From JAEUHO01 sp046350655 (lineage in GTDB: Bacteria > Planctomycetota > PLA2 > JAEUHO01), in contig JAXMAB010000008.1 of assembly GCA_046350655.1 (NCBI GenBank), positions 310,001 through 374,000 of the forward strand: 64,000 nt of DNA, written 5' to 3'. Made by a program: the position numbers and the translations under genes. Within the stretch, counting starts at the first letter, position 1, and each line of letters starts with the position of its first letter. The notes under the pieces were generated by a model that was given only the letters and a program-made list of their open reading frames with translations, did no database searches and had not been told where the DNA came from. This document shows positions 41,443-49,935 of this stretch, piece after piece.

Positions 41443-41844
41443 ATGTCGATGACCGATCCGATCGCCGATCTCCTGACCCGGATCCGTAACGGGATCCGCG
41501 TCCGCGCCTCCTCGGTGGACGTCCGTCCCTCGAGGTTCGTGAAGTCCGTCGCCGAGGTCCTCAAGCGCGAGGGCTACGTCGAGGACGTCCGGACCTCCGA
41601 CGGGGTCGACGGCCGCCCCGGCCTGCGCGTGTACCTCAAGTACGACGTGGACGGCAACCCCGTCATCTCGTCCATCGGGCGCGTGAGCAAGCCCGGGCGT
41701 CGCGCCTACAAGGGCGTGCGCGAGCTCCCCAGGATCCTCAACGGCCTGGGCATCTGCGTGCTCTCGACGAGCCGCGGCGTCTTCTCCGACCGCGAGGCCC
41801 GTGCCCAGGGCGTCGGCGGCGAGATCCTCTGCGAGGTCTGGTGA
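41443..41844 (+). CDS. rpsH: 30S ribosomal protein S8
   Basis: The product has 133 residues. MTDPIADLLTRIRNGIRV, the rRNA-binding VAEVLKREGYVEDV and the C-terminal GLGICVLSTSRGVFSDREARAQGVGGEILCEVW are diagnostic. In many bacteria S8 represses the spc operon; whether it does so here cannot be read. Confidence 0.97.
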   Translation: MSMTDPIADLLTRIRNGIRVRASSVDVRPSRFVKSVAEVLKREGYVEDVRTSDGVDGRPGLRVYLKYDVDGNPVISSIGRVSKPGRRAYKGVRELPRILNGLGICVLSTSRGVFSDREARAQGVGGEILCEVW

Positions 41845-41848
41845 CCCC

Positions 41849-42397
41849 ATGTCGCGCATCGGCAAGATCCCCGTCTCGATCCCCGCGGGCGTCACCGTCT
41901 CCGTGGACGGCCCGACCCTCAAGGTCAAGGGCCCCAAGGGCGAGCTCACCCGGACCCTCGACGGCGGCGTCACCGCCAAGGTCGAGGGCGCCCAGGTGGT
42001 GCTCACGCGCGCCGGCGACGAGCAGTCGCACCGCGCGCGGCACGGCCTCTACCGCGCGCTCCTCAAGAGCATGGTGGACGGCGTGTCCACGGGCTTCGAG
42101 AAGCGCCTCGAGATCGTCGGCGTGTCCTACCAGGCGAAGCTCGCCGGCAAGACCCTGACGCTCAACCTCGGCTACTGCAACCCGGTGGTCATCGAGGTCC
42201 CGAAGGGCCTGACCGTCGAGTGCCCGCAGCCGACGCTCGTCATCATCCGCGGTCACGACAAGCAGCTCGTCGGCCAGTTCGCCGCCGAGATCCGCCGCAA
42301 CCGTCCGCCGGAGCCCTACAAGGGCAAGGGCGTCCGGTACGTCGGCGAGGTGGTCGTCCAGAAGGCCGGCAAGTCCTTCGTGGGCGGGGAGAAGTAG
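41849..42397 (+). CDS. rplF: 50S ribosomal protein L6
   Basis: The product has 182 residues from the ATG five bases after rpsH. SRIGKIPVSIPAGVTVSVDGPTLKVKGPKGEL and the C-terminal repeat domain RNRPPEPYKGKGVRYVGE are typical. It lies near the sarcin-ricin loop. A longer frame from 41801 overlaps rpsH and is unlikely. Confidence 0.97.
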   Translation: MSRIGKIPVSIPAGVTVSVDGPTLKVKGPKGELTRTLDGGVTAKVEGAQVVLTRAGDEQSHRARHGLYRALLKSMVDGVSTGFEKRLEIVGVSYQAKLAGKTLTLNLGYCNPVVIEVPKGLTVECPQPTLVIIRGHDKQLVGQFAAEIRRNRPPEPYKGKGVRYVGEVVVQKAGKSFVGGEK

Positions 42398-42400
42398 CCC

Positions 42401-42760
42401 GTGAAGCTGCAGAAGCGTCTCGCCAAGCGTCGCCAGTCCCGCGCCTATCGCGTCCGCGCGAAGGTCCGTGGCACCGCCGACCGTCCGCGTCTCTCCGTGC
42501 ACCGCACGCAGAAGCACGTGTGGCTCCAGCTGATCGACGACGCCGCCGGCAAGACGCTGGCGAGCGCGTCGACGAAGGCCCTCGACCTCGGGCCCAAGAC
42601 GGCCAACGTCGCGGCCGCCAAGGCCGCGGGCGAAGACCTCGCCCGCCGCGCCGCGGCGATCGGCGTCAAGGCCGTCCGGTTCGACCGGGGCCCGTTCAAG
42701 TACCACGGCCGCGTCAAGGCGGTGGCGGACGCCGTCCGCGCCGCCGGCATCTCGGTGTAA
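42401..42760 (+). CDS. rplR: 50S ribosomal protein L18
   Basis: The product has 119 residues from a GTG. RVRAKVRGTADRPRLSVHRTQKHVWLQLIDDAAGKTLASAST, AAKAAGEDLARRAAAIGVKAVRFDRGPFKYHGRVKAVADAVRAAGI match L18, which binds 5S rRNA. A 75-base gap separates it from rpsE. Confidence 0.95.
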   Translation: MKLQKRLAKRRQSRAYRVRAKVRGTADRPRLSVHRTQKHVWLQLIDDAAGKTLASASTKALDLGPKTANVAAAKAAGEDLARRAAAIGVKAVRFDRGPFKYHGRVKAVADAVRAAGISV

Positions 42761-42835
42761 CGGAGCCCGGTCTACCGAGCACGGGTTCTCGAGCATGGTG
42801 TAGGCACCCGCCGGGTGCCGGAGAGGACTGCAGGA

Positions 42836-43336
42836 ATGCGTCGCGAGATCGACTTCGTCTCCCCCGAGGGACGCACGCTCACCGAGACGGTCGTCAAGGT
42901 GAACCGCTCGGCCAAGGTCATGAAGGGCGGCCGCCGCTTCGGCTTCTCCGCGCTCGTCGTGGTGGGCGACCACGAGGGCACGGTGGGGGTCGGGTTCGGC
43001 AAGGCGAACGAGGTGCCGCCGGCGGTCGAGAAGGCCGTCGCCGACGCCAAGAAGCGGCTCGTCCGCATCGCGGTCGTCGGGACCACGGTCCCGCACGCCG
43101 TCATCGGCCGGTACCGCTCGTCCACCGTGAAGATCATGCCGGCCGCGCCGGGCACCGGCTGTATCGCCGGCCAGGGCGCGCGTTCGATCCTCGAGGCCGC
43201 GGGCGTCAAGGACGTCCTGACGAAGGCCTACGGCTCGACGACGGCCGTCAACCTGGTGAAGGCCGCCTTCGACGGCCTGATGCGGCTGCGGACGCGCGAC
43301 CAGGTCGCGCGGGCCCGCGGCGTGGAGCTCCGATGA
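42836..43336 (+). CDS. rpsE: 30S ribosomal protein S5
   Basis: The product has 166 residues. VVKVNRSAKVMKGGRRFGFSALVVVGDHEGTVGVGFGKANEVPPAVEKAVADAKKRLVRI is the signature double-stranded-RNA-binding fold. I chose ATG 42836 after GAGAGGA; a GTG at 42815 would add seven residues. rpmD (L30), which often follows, is absent: the stop overlaps rplO directly. Confidence 0.96.
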   Translation: MRREIDFVSPEGRTLTETVVKVNRSAKVMKGGRRFGFSALVVVGDHEGTVGVGFGKANEVPPAVEKAVADAKKRLVRIAVVGTTVPHAVIGRYRSSTVKIMPAAPGTGCIAGQGARSILEAAGVKDVLTKAYGSTTAVNLVKAAFDGLMRLRTRDQVARARGVELR

Positions 43337-43986
43337 ACCTCCAGGACGTCTACTCCATCAAGGTCCCCCGCATCGACCGGCGTCGCGTCGGTCGCGGCTG
43401 GGGCTCGGGCCTCGGCAAGACCTCCGGCCGCGGCGAGAAGGGCGCGGGGCGTCGCTCCGGCACCCAGTTCCGCTCGCGGTTCGAGGGCGGCCAGATGCCG
43501 CTGTACCGCCGGCTCCCGAAGAAGGGCTTCAGCAACCACGCGTTCCGCCTCCGGTTCGAGGGCGTGAACGTGCGGGCCCTCGAGGCGGCCTTCCCGGCCG
43601 GCGCGACGGTCGACATCGACGCGCTGCGCGCGGCGCGGCTCGTCCCGAAGAGCGCCACGCTGTGGAAGCTCCTCGGCGACGGCGAGATCGCGAAGTCGCT
43701 CAAGGTGAAGGCCGACGCCGCCAGCGCCGGCGCCCGGGCCAAGATCGAGAAGGCCGGCGGCAGCCTCGAGGTCGTCGCGGGCGACGCGCGCGCGCGCCTC
43801 GAGGCGGGCGTCGCCCGTCGCGAGGTCCAGGTCAAGAAGCGCGCCGTCAAGCTCGAGGCCTACAAGGCCGAGGCCGCGAAGGGCGTCAAGCCCAATAAGG
43901 CCGCGCCGAAGGGCGCCAAGGTCGCGAAGGCCGCGAAGCCCGCCGGCGCTCCGAAGCCCCCGGCCCCGAAGAAGGACAAGGAATAG
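43333..43986 (+). CDS. rplO: 50S ribosomal protein L15, long form
   Basis: The product has 217 residues against about 145 in most bacteria. The core is GRGWGSGLGKTSGRGEKGAGRRSGTQFRSRFEGGQMPLYRRLPKKGFSN and RLVPKSATLWKLLGDGE. The additional tail of about 65 residues is rich in Ala, Lys and Pro (AAKGVKPNKAAPKGAK), low complexity and presumably disordered. It starts inside the rpsE stop (ATGA). Confidence 0.94.
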   Translation: MNLQDVYSIKVPRIDRRRVGRGWGSGLGKTSGRGEKGAGRRSGTQFRSRFEGGQMPLYRRLPKKGFSNHAFRLRFEGVNVRALEAAFPAGATVDIDALRAARLVPKSATLWKLLGDGEIAKSLKVKADAASAGARAKIEKAGGSLEVVAGDARARLEAGVARREVQVKKRAVKLEAYKAEAAKGVKPNKAAPKGAKVAKAAKPAGAPKPPAPKKDKE

Positions 43987-43988
43987 GG

Positions 43989-45302
43989 ATGGTCGGGCGC
44001 CTGTTCAACCTCTTCCGCGTCCCCGACATCCGTCACCGGCTGTGGGTGACCTTCCTGTTCCTGGTGCTCTACCGGGTCGGGATGAACGTGCCGCTGCCGG
44101 GCACCAACATGCCGTTCCTCGGCAAGCTGCTCTCGGCGGGCGAGGAGGGGACCGACTTCCTCGTGATGGTGAACATGCTCTCGGGCGGCGGCATCGCCGG
44201 CTGCGCGCTGTTCAGCCTCGGGATCATGCCGTACATCAGCGCGAGCATCATCTTCTCGCTGCTGGTGAAGGTGATCCCGAGCCTCGAGGCGATCGCGAAG
44301 GAAGGCTCGGCGGGCCAGCGGCGGATCAACCAGTGGACGCGGTTCGCGACCGTCCCGCTGGCGATCATCCAGGCGTGGATCGTCGTCCACAACGTCTACC
44401 AGGCCGAGTCCGTCATGCAGGGGTACGGCGCGCAGCGCCTCCTCGCCCCGGGCTTCGGCGCGGCCATGGCCGGCATGCTCGCCCTCACGGCGGGGACGAT
44501 CGTCCTCATGTGGATCGGCGAGCAGATCACCGAGCACGGCATCGGCAACGGCATCTCGCTGCTGATCATGGCGGGCATCATCGCGCGCCTGCCGCAGAGC
44601 GTGATGTCGATGGTCCACCACCACCCGTCGCCGCTGACGCCGATCATCCTGGTCGCGCTGTTCCTCGGCGTCGTCGTCGTGGTCGTCTACATCACGAAGG
44701 GGACCCGCAAGATCCCCGTGCAGTACGCGAAGCTGGTCCGCGGCCACCGCGTGTTCGGCGGCCAGCGCCACTTCCTCCCGGTGAAGGTCAACCAGGCCGG
44801 CGTGATGCCGGTGATCTTCTCCTCGAGCCTCCTCGCCTTCCCGCAGATGATCAGCTCCGGCCTCGGCTGGAAGTGGCTCGACGGGGTCTTCGGCTTCGGC
44901 TCGTGGTTCTACACCGTCCTCGACGTCGCCCTGATCTACTTCTTCTCGTACTTCTGGACGTCGCTGATGTTCAACCCGGCCGAGATGTCGAAGAACATGA
45001 AGGAGAGCGGCTCCTTCATCCCCGGCATCCGGCCCGGTCGCCACACCGCGGACTTCCTGCAGAAGGTCATGACGCACATGACCCTCGCGGGCGCCACGTT
45101 CCTGGCGGTGATCGCGCTCGTCCCCAGCTGGCTCGCCCGTCGCGCCGGCGCGGACGCGGCCCCGCAGATCGCCCAGTTCCTCGGCGGCACGTCGATCCTG
45201 ATCGTCGTGAGCGTCGCGCTGGACCTCGTGGACAAGCTGAACAGCCACCTGCTCATGCGCCGCTACGAGGGCTTCATGGGCGGCGAGGCCGACAGGACCT
45301 GA
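43989..45302 (+). CDS. secY: Preprotein translocase subunit SecY
   Basis: The product has 437 residues with about ten hydrophobic segments. N-terminal PDIRHRLWVTFLFLVLYRVGMNVPLPGTN, the ITEHGIGNGISLLIMAGI segment and the cytosolic loop FIPGIRPGRHTADFLQKV are recognisable. It forms the protein-conducting channel with SecE (17716) and SecG. Located in the spc operon before adk, as usual. Confidence 0.96.
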   Translation: MVGRLFNLFRVPDIRHRLWVTFLFLVLYRVGMNVPLPGTNMPFLGKLLSAGEEGTDFLVMVNMLSGGGIAGCALFSLGIMPYISASIIFSLLVKVIPSLEAIAKEGSAGQRRINQWTRFATVPLAIIQAWIVVHNVYQAESVMQGYGAQRLLAPGFGAAMAGMLALTAGTIVLMWIGEQITEHGIGNGISLLIMAGIIARLPQSVMSMVHHHPSPLTPIILVALFLGVVVVVVYITKGTRKIPVQYAKLVRGHRVFGGQRHFLPVKVNQAGVMPVIFSSSLLAFPQMISSGLGWKWLDGVFGFGSWFYTVLDVALIYFFSYFWTSLMFNPAEMSKNMKESGSFIPGIRPGRHTADFLQKVMTHMTLAGATFLAVIALVPSWLARRAGADAAPQIAQFLGGTSILIVVSVALDLVDKLNSHLLMRRYEGFMGGEADRT

Positions 45303-45305
45303 TCC

Positions 45306-45875
45306 ATGCGGCTCGTCCTCCTCGGTCCCCCCGGGTGTGGCAAGGGAACGCAGGCCGCGAGGCTCTGCGCCCGCGAGGGCGTGGTGCACCTCTCGACCGG
45401 CGACCTCCTGCGCGCGGCCGTCGCCGCGGGCAGCCCGCTCGGGCTCCGCGCGAAGCCGATCATGGACGCCGGGAAGCTGGTCCCGGACGACCTGGTGATC
45501 GGGCTCGTGCGCGAGCGGCTCGAGGCGAAGGACGCGGCCAAGGGGTTCCTGCTCGACGGGTTCCCGCGCACGATCCCGCAGGCCGACGCGCTCGACCGCG
45601 AGCTGGGCACCGCCCGCGCGCTGCAGGCGGTCGTCTACTACGTGCTCGGGGACGAGGAGATCGTGCGGCGGTCGCTCGGCCGCGGCCGCTCGGACGACAC
45701 CGAGCCCGTGATCCGCGAGCGCCTGCGCGTGTACCGCGCGCAGACCGAGCCGCTGGTCGCCCGCTACCGGGCCGCCGGGCTCCTCGCCGAGGTGGACGCG
45801 TCGGGCACGATGGACCAGGTCGAGGCGCTGACGAAGGCCGCGGTGGCGCGGCGCAGCGGCGGCCGGGCGCGATGA
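45306..45875 (+). CDS. adk: Adenylate kinase, short-lid form
   Basis: The product has 189 residues. The P-loop GPPGCGKGT (residues ~7-15), the AMP site HLSTGDLLR and FLLDGFPRT are present. The lid is short (GRGRSDDTEPVIRERL) and without the four-Cys zinc site of the long form. It catalyses ATP + AMP = 2 ADP. The stop overlaps map (ATGA). Confidence 0.96.
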   Translation: MRLVLLGPPGCGKGTQAARLCAREGVVHLSTGDLLRAAVAAGSPLGLRAKPIMDAGKLVPDDLVIGLVRERLEAKDAAKGFLLDGFPRTIPQADALDRELGTARALQAVVYYVLGDEEIVRRSLGRGRSDDTEPVIRERLRVYRAQTEPLVARYRAAGLLAEVDASGTMDQVEALTKAAVARRSGGRAR

Positions 45876-46627
45876 TCGTGTACAAGTCCCCCCGCGAGAT
45901 CGAGACGATGCGCGAGGCAGGGCGCGTCGCGCGCCTCGCCCTCGACGCCGCGCGCGCGATGGTGAAGCCCGGCGTGTCCACGCTCGACATCGACGCCGAG
46001 GTCGAGCGCGTGATCCGCGCCCACGGCGCGACGCCGGAGTTCAAGGGCTACCACGGGTACCCCGCGTCCTCCTGCATCAGCGTCAACGAGCAGGTCGTGC
46101 ACGGGATCCCGAGCGGTCGCCGGCTGAAGGAGGGCGACATCGTCGGCATCGACGTCGGCGCCCGCCTCAAGGGCTACGTGGGGGACAACGCCGCCACGAT
46201 CTGCGTCGGCAAGGTCAGCGCCGACGCGCGCCGGCTCGTCGAGACCACCCGCGAGTGCCTCGAGGCGGCGGTCGAGATGTGCGTCCCCGGCAAGAAGCTC
46301 TCCGACGTCGGCCGGGCCGTGCAGTCCCTCGCCGAGTCGCGGGGCTTCACGCTCGTCCGCGAGTACTCGGGCCACGGCATCGGGACCCGGATGCACGAGG
46401 ACCCGTCGGTCCCGAACTACGTGGACGCCGCGACGCTGAAGCGCGACCTCGTCTTCCGCGAGGGCCTGTGCATCGCGATCGAACCCATGCTGAACGCCGG
46501 CGCCGCCGACGTCCGTACGCTGGACGACGACTGGACCGTGGTGACGCAGGACGGCTCGCTGTCCGCGCACTGGGAGGACACGATCGCCATCACGAAGGAC
46601 GGACCGATGGTCCTGACGAGGGCCTGA
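45872..46627 (+). CDS. map: Methionine aminopeptidase, type I
   Basis: The product has 251 residues. It removes N-terminal Met from nascent proteins. Metal ligands: Asp in GIDVGARLKG and GDNAATI, His in GHGIGTRMHEDP, Glu in AIEPMLN and in HWEDTIAI; all five are present. There is no N-terminal zinc-finger extension. The start is inside the adk stop; infA follows after one base. Confidence 0.96.
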   Translation: MIVYKSPREIETMREAGRVARLALDAARAMVKPGVSTLDIDAEVERVIRAHGATPEFKGYHGYPASSCISVNEQVVHGIPSGRRLKEGDIVGIDVGARLKGYVGDNAATICVGKVSADARRLVETTRECLEAAVEMCVPGKKLSDVGRAVQSLAESRGFTLVREYSGHGIGTRMHEDPSVPNYVDAATLKRDLVFREGLCIAIEPMLNAGAADVRTLDDDWTVVTQDGSLSAHWEDTIAITKDGPMVLTRA

Positions 46628-46628
46628 C

Positions 46629-46844
46629 ATGCCGAAGGAAGACGCCCTCCGGCTGGAAGCCAAGGTGGTCGAAGCCCGCCCGAACGCCATGTTCGTGGTC
46701 GAGCTCGAGAACGGCCACCGCATCCTCGCCCACGTGTCGGGCAAGATGCGCATGAACTTCATCCGGATCCTGCCTGGGGACCGGGTGACCGTCGAGATGA
46801 GCCCCTACGATCTCTCCAAGGGCCGCATCGTCTACCGCGAGTAG
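46629..46844 (+). CDS. infA: Translation initiation factor IF-1
   Basis: The product has 71 residues. ALRLEAKVVEARPNAMFVVELENGHRILAHVSGKMRMNFIRILPGDRVTVEMSPYDLSKGRIVYRE is a full OB-fold IF-1. It occupies the A site during initiation. Map-infA-rpmJ is the common order. Confidence 0.96.
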   Translation: MPKEDALRLEAKVVEARPNAMFVVELENGHRILAHVSGKMRMNFIRILPGDRVTVEMSPYDLSKGRIVYRE

Positions 46845-46867
46845 GCCCCGGAGAGAGGAGCAACGCC

Positions 46868-46981
46868 ATGAAGGTCCGTTCGTCCGTTCGTCGCATGTGC
46901 GAGAAGTGCCGTATCATCCGCCGCCACGGCAAGGTGCGGGTGATCTGCACCGACGTGCGCCACAAGCAGGTCCAGGGCTAG
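46868..46981 (+). CDS. rpmJ: 50S ribosomal protein L36
   Basis: The product has 37 residues. VRSSVRRMCEKCRIIRRHGKVRVICTD has the C-x2-C, Cys and His pattern (CEKC, IC, RHK) of the zinc-binding form. ATG 46868 follows GAGGAG. The gene is too short for most automatic calls. Confidence 0.94.
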   Translation: MKVRSSVRRMCEKCRIIRRHGKVRVICTDVRHKQVQG

Positions 46982-47019
46982 GCCCCGGCCCCCAGAAGCA
47001 CCCCCGGAGTATCCCCGCC

Positions 47020-47403
47020 ATGGCCCGCATCGTCGGCGTCGACATCCCCAACGAGAAGGTGACCTGGGTCGCCCTGACCTACGTCCACGGGATCGGCAAG
47101 AAGACCGCGTTCGACATCCTGGAGGCGGTGGGGGTCAACCCCCAGCGTCGCGTCAAGGACCTGACGGACGACGAGCTCGCCCGGATCACGACCGAGATCG
47201 AGAAGAACTACGTGGTGGAGGGCAACCTCCGCCGGCAGGTCCAGCAGAACATCTCCCGCCTGAAGGAGATCGCCTGCTACCGGGGGATCCGGCACCGCCG
47301 TGGCCTCCCGGTCCGCGGCCAGCGCACCCGGACCAACGCCCGCACCCGGAAGGGCCCGCGTAAGACGGTGGCCGGCAAGAAGAGCGTGAAGGAGCTGCGG
47401 TAG
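47020..47403 (+). CDS. rpsM: 30S ribosomal protein S13
   Basis: The product has 127 residues. ARIVGVDIPNEKVTWVALTYVHGIGKKTAFDIL at the start (the helix-two-turn-helix) and the basic tail RGLPVRGQRTRTNARTRKGPRK are typical. It contacts the P-site tRNA and 23S rRNA (bridge B1). A spacer of about 195 bases follows it. Confidence 0.97.
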   Translation: MARIVGVDIPNEKVTWVALTYVHGIGKKTAFDILEAVGVNPQRRVKDLTDDELARITTEIEKNYVVEGNLRRQVQQNISRLKEIACYRGIRHRRGLPVRGQRTRTNARTRKGPRKTVAGKKSVKELR

Positions 47404-47598
47404 ATCACCGCCGCGCGCGGGCGACCCGGGGTATCCCCCGGTGCCTGGGGGTTCGCCCCTGGGCAACGCCCGTGCCCAAAGTTGTCGAGGGCGGCGGCTC
47501 CGCTACCCTCAAGGTTTCCTCAACGACCCCCCCGTCGAATCCGACGGGCCCCTCGAGATCCCTCGAGGCGCCCGGGATCCCGTCGGGCAGGAGGCCGC
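47404..47598. other. rpsM-rpsK spacer with hairpins
   Basis: The spacer holds CCCGGGG-TAT-CCCCCGG and GCCTGGGG-GTTCG-CCCCTGGGC-like stems near 47426-47463, both imperfect. Neighbouring alpha-operon genes are usually closer; a processing or control site could lie here. Confidence 0.35.
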
Positions 47599-47973
47599 AT
47601 GGCGGGCAAGAAGAAGATTCGTCGGAACGTGCCGCGAGCCGTGGTGCACGTGCAGGCTTCGTTCAACAACACGATCGTCACGTTCACCGACCCCAACGGG
47701 GAGACCCTCTGCTGGGACTCCGCCGGGACGATCGGGTTCAAGGGGTCGCGTAAGTCCACCCCGTTCGCGGCGCAGCGCGCCGCGGAGCGCGCCGCCGAGA
47801 AGGCCCTCAAGATGGGGGTCCGCGAGGTGGACGTCCGAGTGAAGGGTCCGGGCACCGGTCGCGAGTCCGCGATCCGGAGCCTCCAGGCCCGTGGCCTCAA
47901 GATCCGCGCCATCGAGGACGTCACGCCGCTGCCGCACAACGGCTGCCGTCCCCGCAAGCGCCGCCGCGTCTAG
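47599..47973 (+). CDS. rpsK: 30S ribosomal protein S11
   Basis: The product has 124 residues from an ATG preceded by GGAGG. KKKIRRNVPRAVVHVQASFNNTIVTFTDPNGETLCWDSAGTIGFKGSRKSTPFAAQ and PLPHNGCRPRKRRRV are signatures; the NNTIVT motif and the Asn-Gly near the end are conserved. It forms part of the mRNA exit site. Confidence 0.96.
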   Translation: MAGKKKIRRNVPRAVVHVQASFNNTIVTFTDPNGETLCWDSAGTIGFKGSRKSTPFAAQRAAERAAEKALKMGVREVDVRVKGPGTGRESAIRSLQARGLKIRAIEDVTPLPHNGCRPRKRRRV

Positions 47974-48054
47974 CCCGTCCCACCGTTCCCTCCGGTCGGG
48001 ACCGGCCCCCGTGGCCGTCCCGGCGCCCGCCGCAACAGGAGTTCCGTACCTCAC

Positions 48055-48678
48055 ATGGCTCGGTCTATCGGTCCGAAGTGCCGCCTCTGCCGCCGCGAAG
48101 GCGTGCAGCTCTTCCTCAAGGGCGACCGCTGCGACACGGTCAAGTGCGCGGTGAAGAAGCGCGAGAAGGTCCCCGGGATGCACGAGTTCCGGCGGATGAA
48201 GCACACCGACTACGGCATGAAGCTCCGCGAGAAGCAGAAGGTGAAGCGCTACTACGGCCTCACCGAGCGGCAGTTCCAGCGCGTGTTCCGCGAGGCGGCC
48301 CGCCGCGACGGCAACACGGGCGAGACGCTGCTCGTCCTGCTCGAGCGCCGGCTCGACAACGTCGCGTACCTGCTGGGCCTCGCCTCGTCGCGCGCCACCG
48401 CGCGGCAGATGATCGCCCACGGCAACGTGAACCTGAACGGCAAGCGCATGGACATCCCGTCGGCCCTCGTGTCCGTCGGCGACGTCGTGACGCCGGGCAA
48501 GCGGGAGTCGGCGAAGGCCGCGGTGAAGCGCTCGTTCGAGGAGCGCGCCCGCCACGTCCCCGCCTGGCTCACCCGCGACGACGCGGCGCTCGAGGGGAAG
48601 GTCACGGGCCTGCCGACGCGGCGGGACGTGCCCCTGGAAGTCAACGAACAGCTGATCGTGGAGTTCTGCTCGCTCTAG
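48055..48678 (+). CDS. rpsD: 30S ribosomal protein S4
   Basis: The product has 207 residues. The N-terminal region RSIGPKCRLCRREGVQLFLKGDRCDTVKC contains the Cys pairs of the zinc-binding form. The S4 domain (LERRLDNVAYLLGLASSRATARQMIAHGNVNLNGKRMDIPSALVSVGDVV) is complete. S4 is a primary 16S-binding protein and in many bacteria a repressor of the alpha operon. A nested hairpin follows the stop. Confidence 0.97.
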   Translation: MARSIGPKCRLCRREGVQLFLKGDRCDTVKCAVKKREKVPGMHEFRRMKHTDYGMKLREKQKVKRYYGLTERQFQRVFREAARRDGNTGETLLVLLERRLDNVAYLLGLASSRATARQMIAHGNVNLNGKRMDIPSALVSVGDVVTPGKRESAKAAVKRSFEERARHVPAWLTRDDAALEGKVTGLPTRRDVPLEVNEQLIVEFCSL

Positions 48679-48691
48679 CGGTGAGGGGGGA

Positions 48692-48740
48692 TCGCCGGGG
48701 ACGCCGCGAGGATCGCGGCGCCTCCGGCGGTCCCCGGCGA
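48692..48740 (+). promoter_or_regulatory. Nested hairpin in the rpsD-rpoA spacer
   Basis: Outer arms TCGCCGGGGA (48692-48701) and TCCCCGGCGA (48731-48740) enclose a second stem CGCCGCG (48702-48708) / CGCGGCG (48714-48720). It could be a terminator-like attenuator or a protein-binding RNA site before rpoA. Confidence 0.45.
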
Positions 48741-48812
48741 CGCGACGGGCGCGGGCCTGTCTCCTCCGGTACGTCCACCGGAGCCGACGACTCGAGAGAC
48801 ACGGAGGTACCG

Positions 48813-49844
48813 ATGCGGATCCGCTGGCGGAATCTGGAGCTCCCGACGAAGGTGGTCGCCGACCCGGCGACCCGCACCGACACGTACGCGAAGTTCGTGG
48901 CGGAGCCCTTCGAGCGCGGGTTCGGCGTGACCGTGGGCAACGGCCTCCGGCGCGTCCTCCTGTCGTCGATCGAGGGGACCGCGGTCACGTCCGTGAAGAT
49001 CCAGGGCGTGAAGCACGAGTTCAGCAGCCTCGACGGCATGAAGGAAGACGTCACCGACGTCGTCCTCTCGCTGAAGCGCCTGCGGATCCGCTTCCACTCG
49101 GACGAGCCGAAGGTGCTCACGATCGAGAAGAAGGGCCCGGGCCAGGTCACCGGCGCCGACGTGAAGTGCGGCAGCGACTGCGAGGTCGTGAACAAGGACC
49201 TCGTGATCGCGACCCTCACGAGCGACCGCACCTTCGAGGCCGAGATCGAGGTCAAGAAGGGCCGCGGCTACGTCACGCAGGAGGAGAACGCCCGCGAGGA
49301 GCACGAGATCGGCCAGATCCCGCTCGACGCGATCTTCTCCCCCGTCCAGCGCGTCCGGTACCGCACCGAGAACACGCGCGTCGGCAAGATGACCAACTAC
49401 GACCGCCTGGTCATCGAGCTCTGGACGGACGGCACGGTGACGCCGGAGATGGCGCTGGTCGAGGCCGGCAAGATCTACCGCAAGCACCTCAACCCGTTCA
49501 TCCACTTCTTCGACGTCGGCAAGGAGCTCGGCACGCCGGGCGCGGCCCCGTCGGTCGCGGCCCCGTCGGCCGTGAGCGCCCCGGCCGCGGGCGGCGAGGG
49601 CACGGACGACCTCCGTCGCAAGCTCGCCCTGCCGGTCTCGTCGCTCGACCTCTCCGTCCGCGCGGGCAACGCCCTCGAGGCGGAGGGCATCCAGACGGTC
49701 GGCGAGCTCGTCGGCCGGACGGAGGAGCAGCTGCTCAAGCTGAAGAACTTCGGTCGCACCTCCATCAAGGAGGTCGAGAAGAAGCTGCAGGCGATGGAGC
49801 TGTCGTTCGGGATGGACGTCGCGTCCGTCCTGGGGTCCAAGTAG
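48813..49844 (+). CDS. rpoA: RNA polymerase alpha subunit
   Basis: The product has 343 residues. N-terminal assembly domain: FVAEPFERGFGVTVGNGLRRVLLSSIEGTAVTSVKI and YDRLVIELWTDGTVTPEMALVEAGKI. A Pro/Ala/Gly linker (residues ~240-262) leads to the C-terminal domain, GTDDLRRKLALPVSSLDLSVRAGNALEAEGIQTVGELVGRTEEQLLKLKNFGRTSIKEVEKKL. ATG 48813 follows GGAGG. Confidence 0.97.
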   Translation: MRIRWRNLELPTKVVADPATRTDTYAKFVAEPFERGFGVTVGNGLRRVLLSSIEGTAVTSVKIQGVKHEFSSLDGMKEDVTDVVLSLKRLRIRFHSDEPKVLTIEKKGPGQVTGADVKCGSDCEVVNKDLVIATLTSDRTFEAEIEVKKGRGYVTQEENAREEHEIGQIPLDAIFSPVQRVRYRTENTRVGKMTNYDRLVIELWTDGTVTPEMALVEAGKIYRKHLNPFIHFFDVGKELGTPGAAPSVAAPSAVSAPAAGGEGTDDLRRKLALPVSSLDLSVRAGNALEAEGIQTVGELVGRTEEQLLKLKNFGRTSIKEVEKKLQAMELSFGMDVASVLGSK

Positions 49845-49935
49845 CCCCTCGCGGGGCGAGGAAGCGTAGGGCCTCCTCCGAGGCCGTTCTCGATTCGTCG
49901 CGGCCGGGACAGCGTCCGGCACAGGAAGGTCCGTC

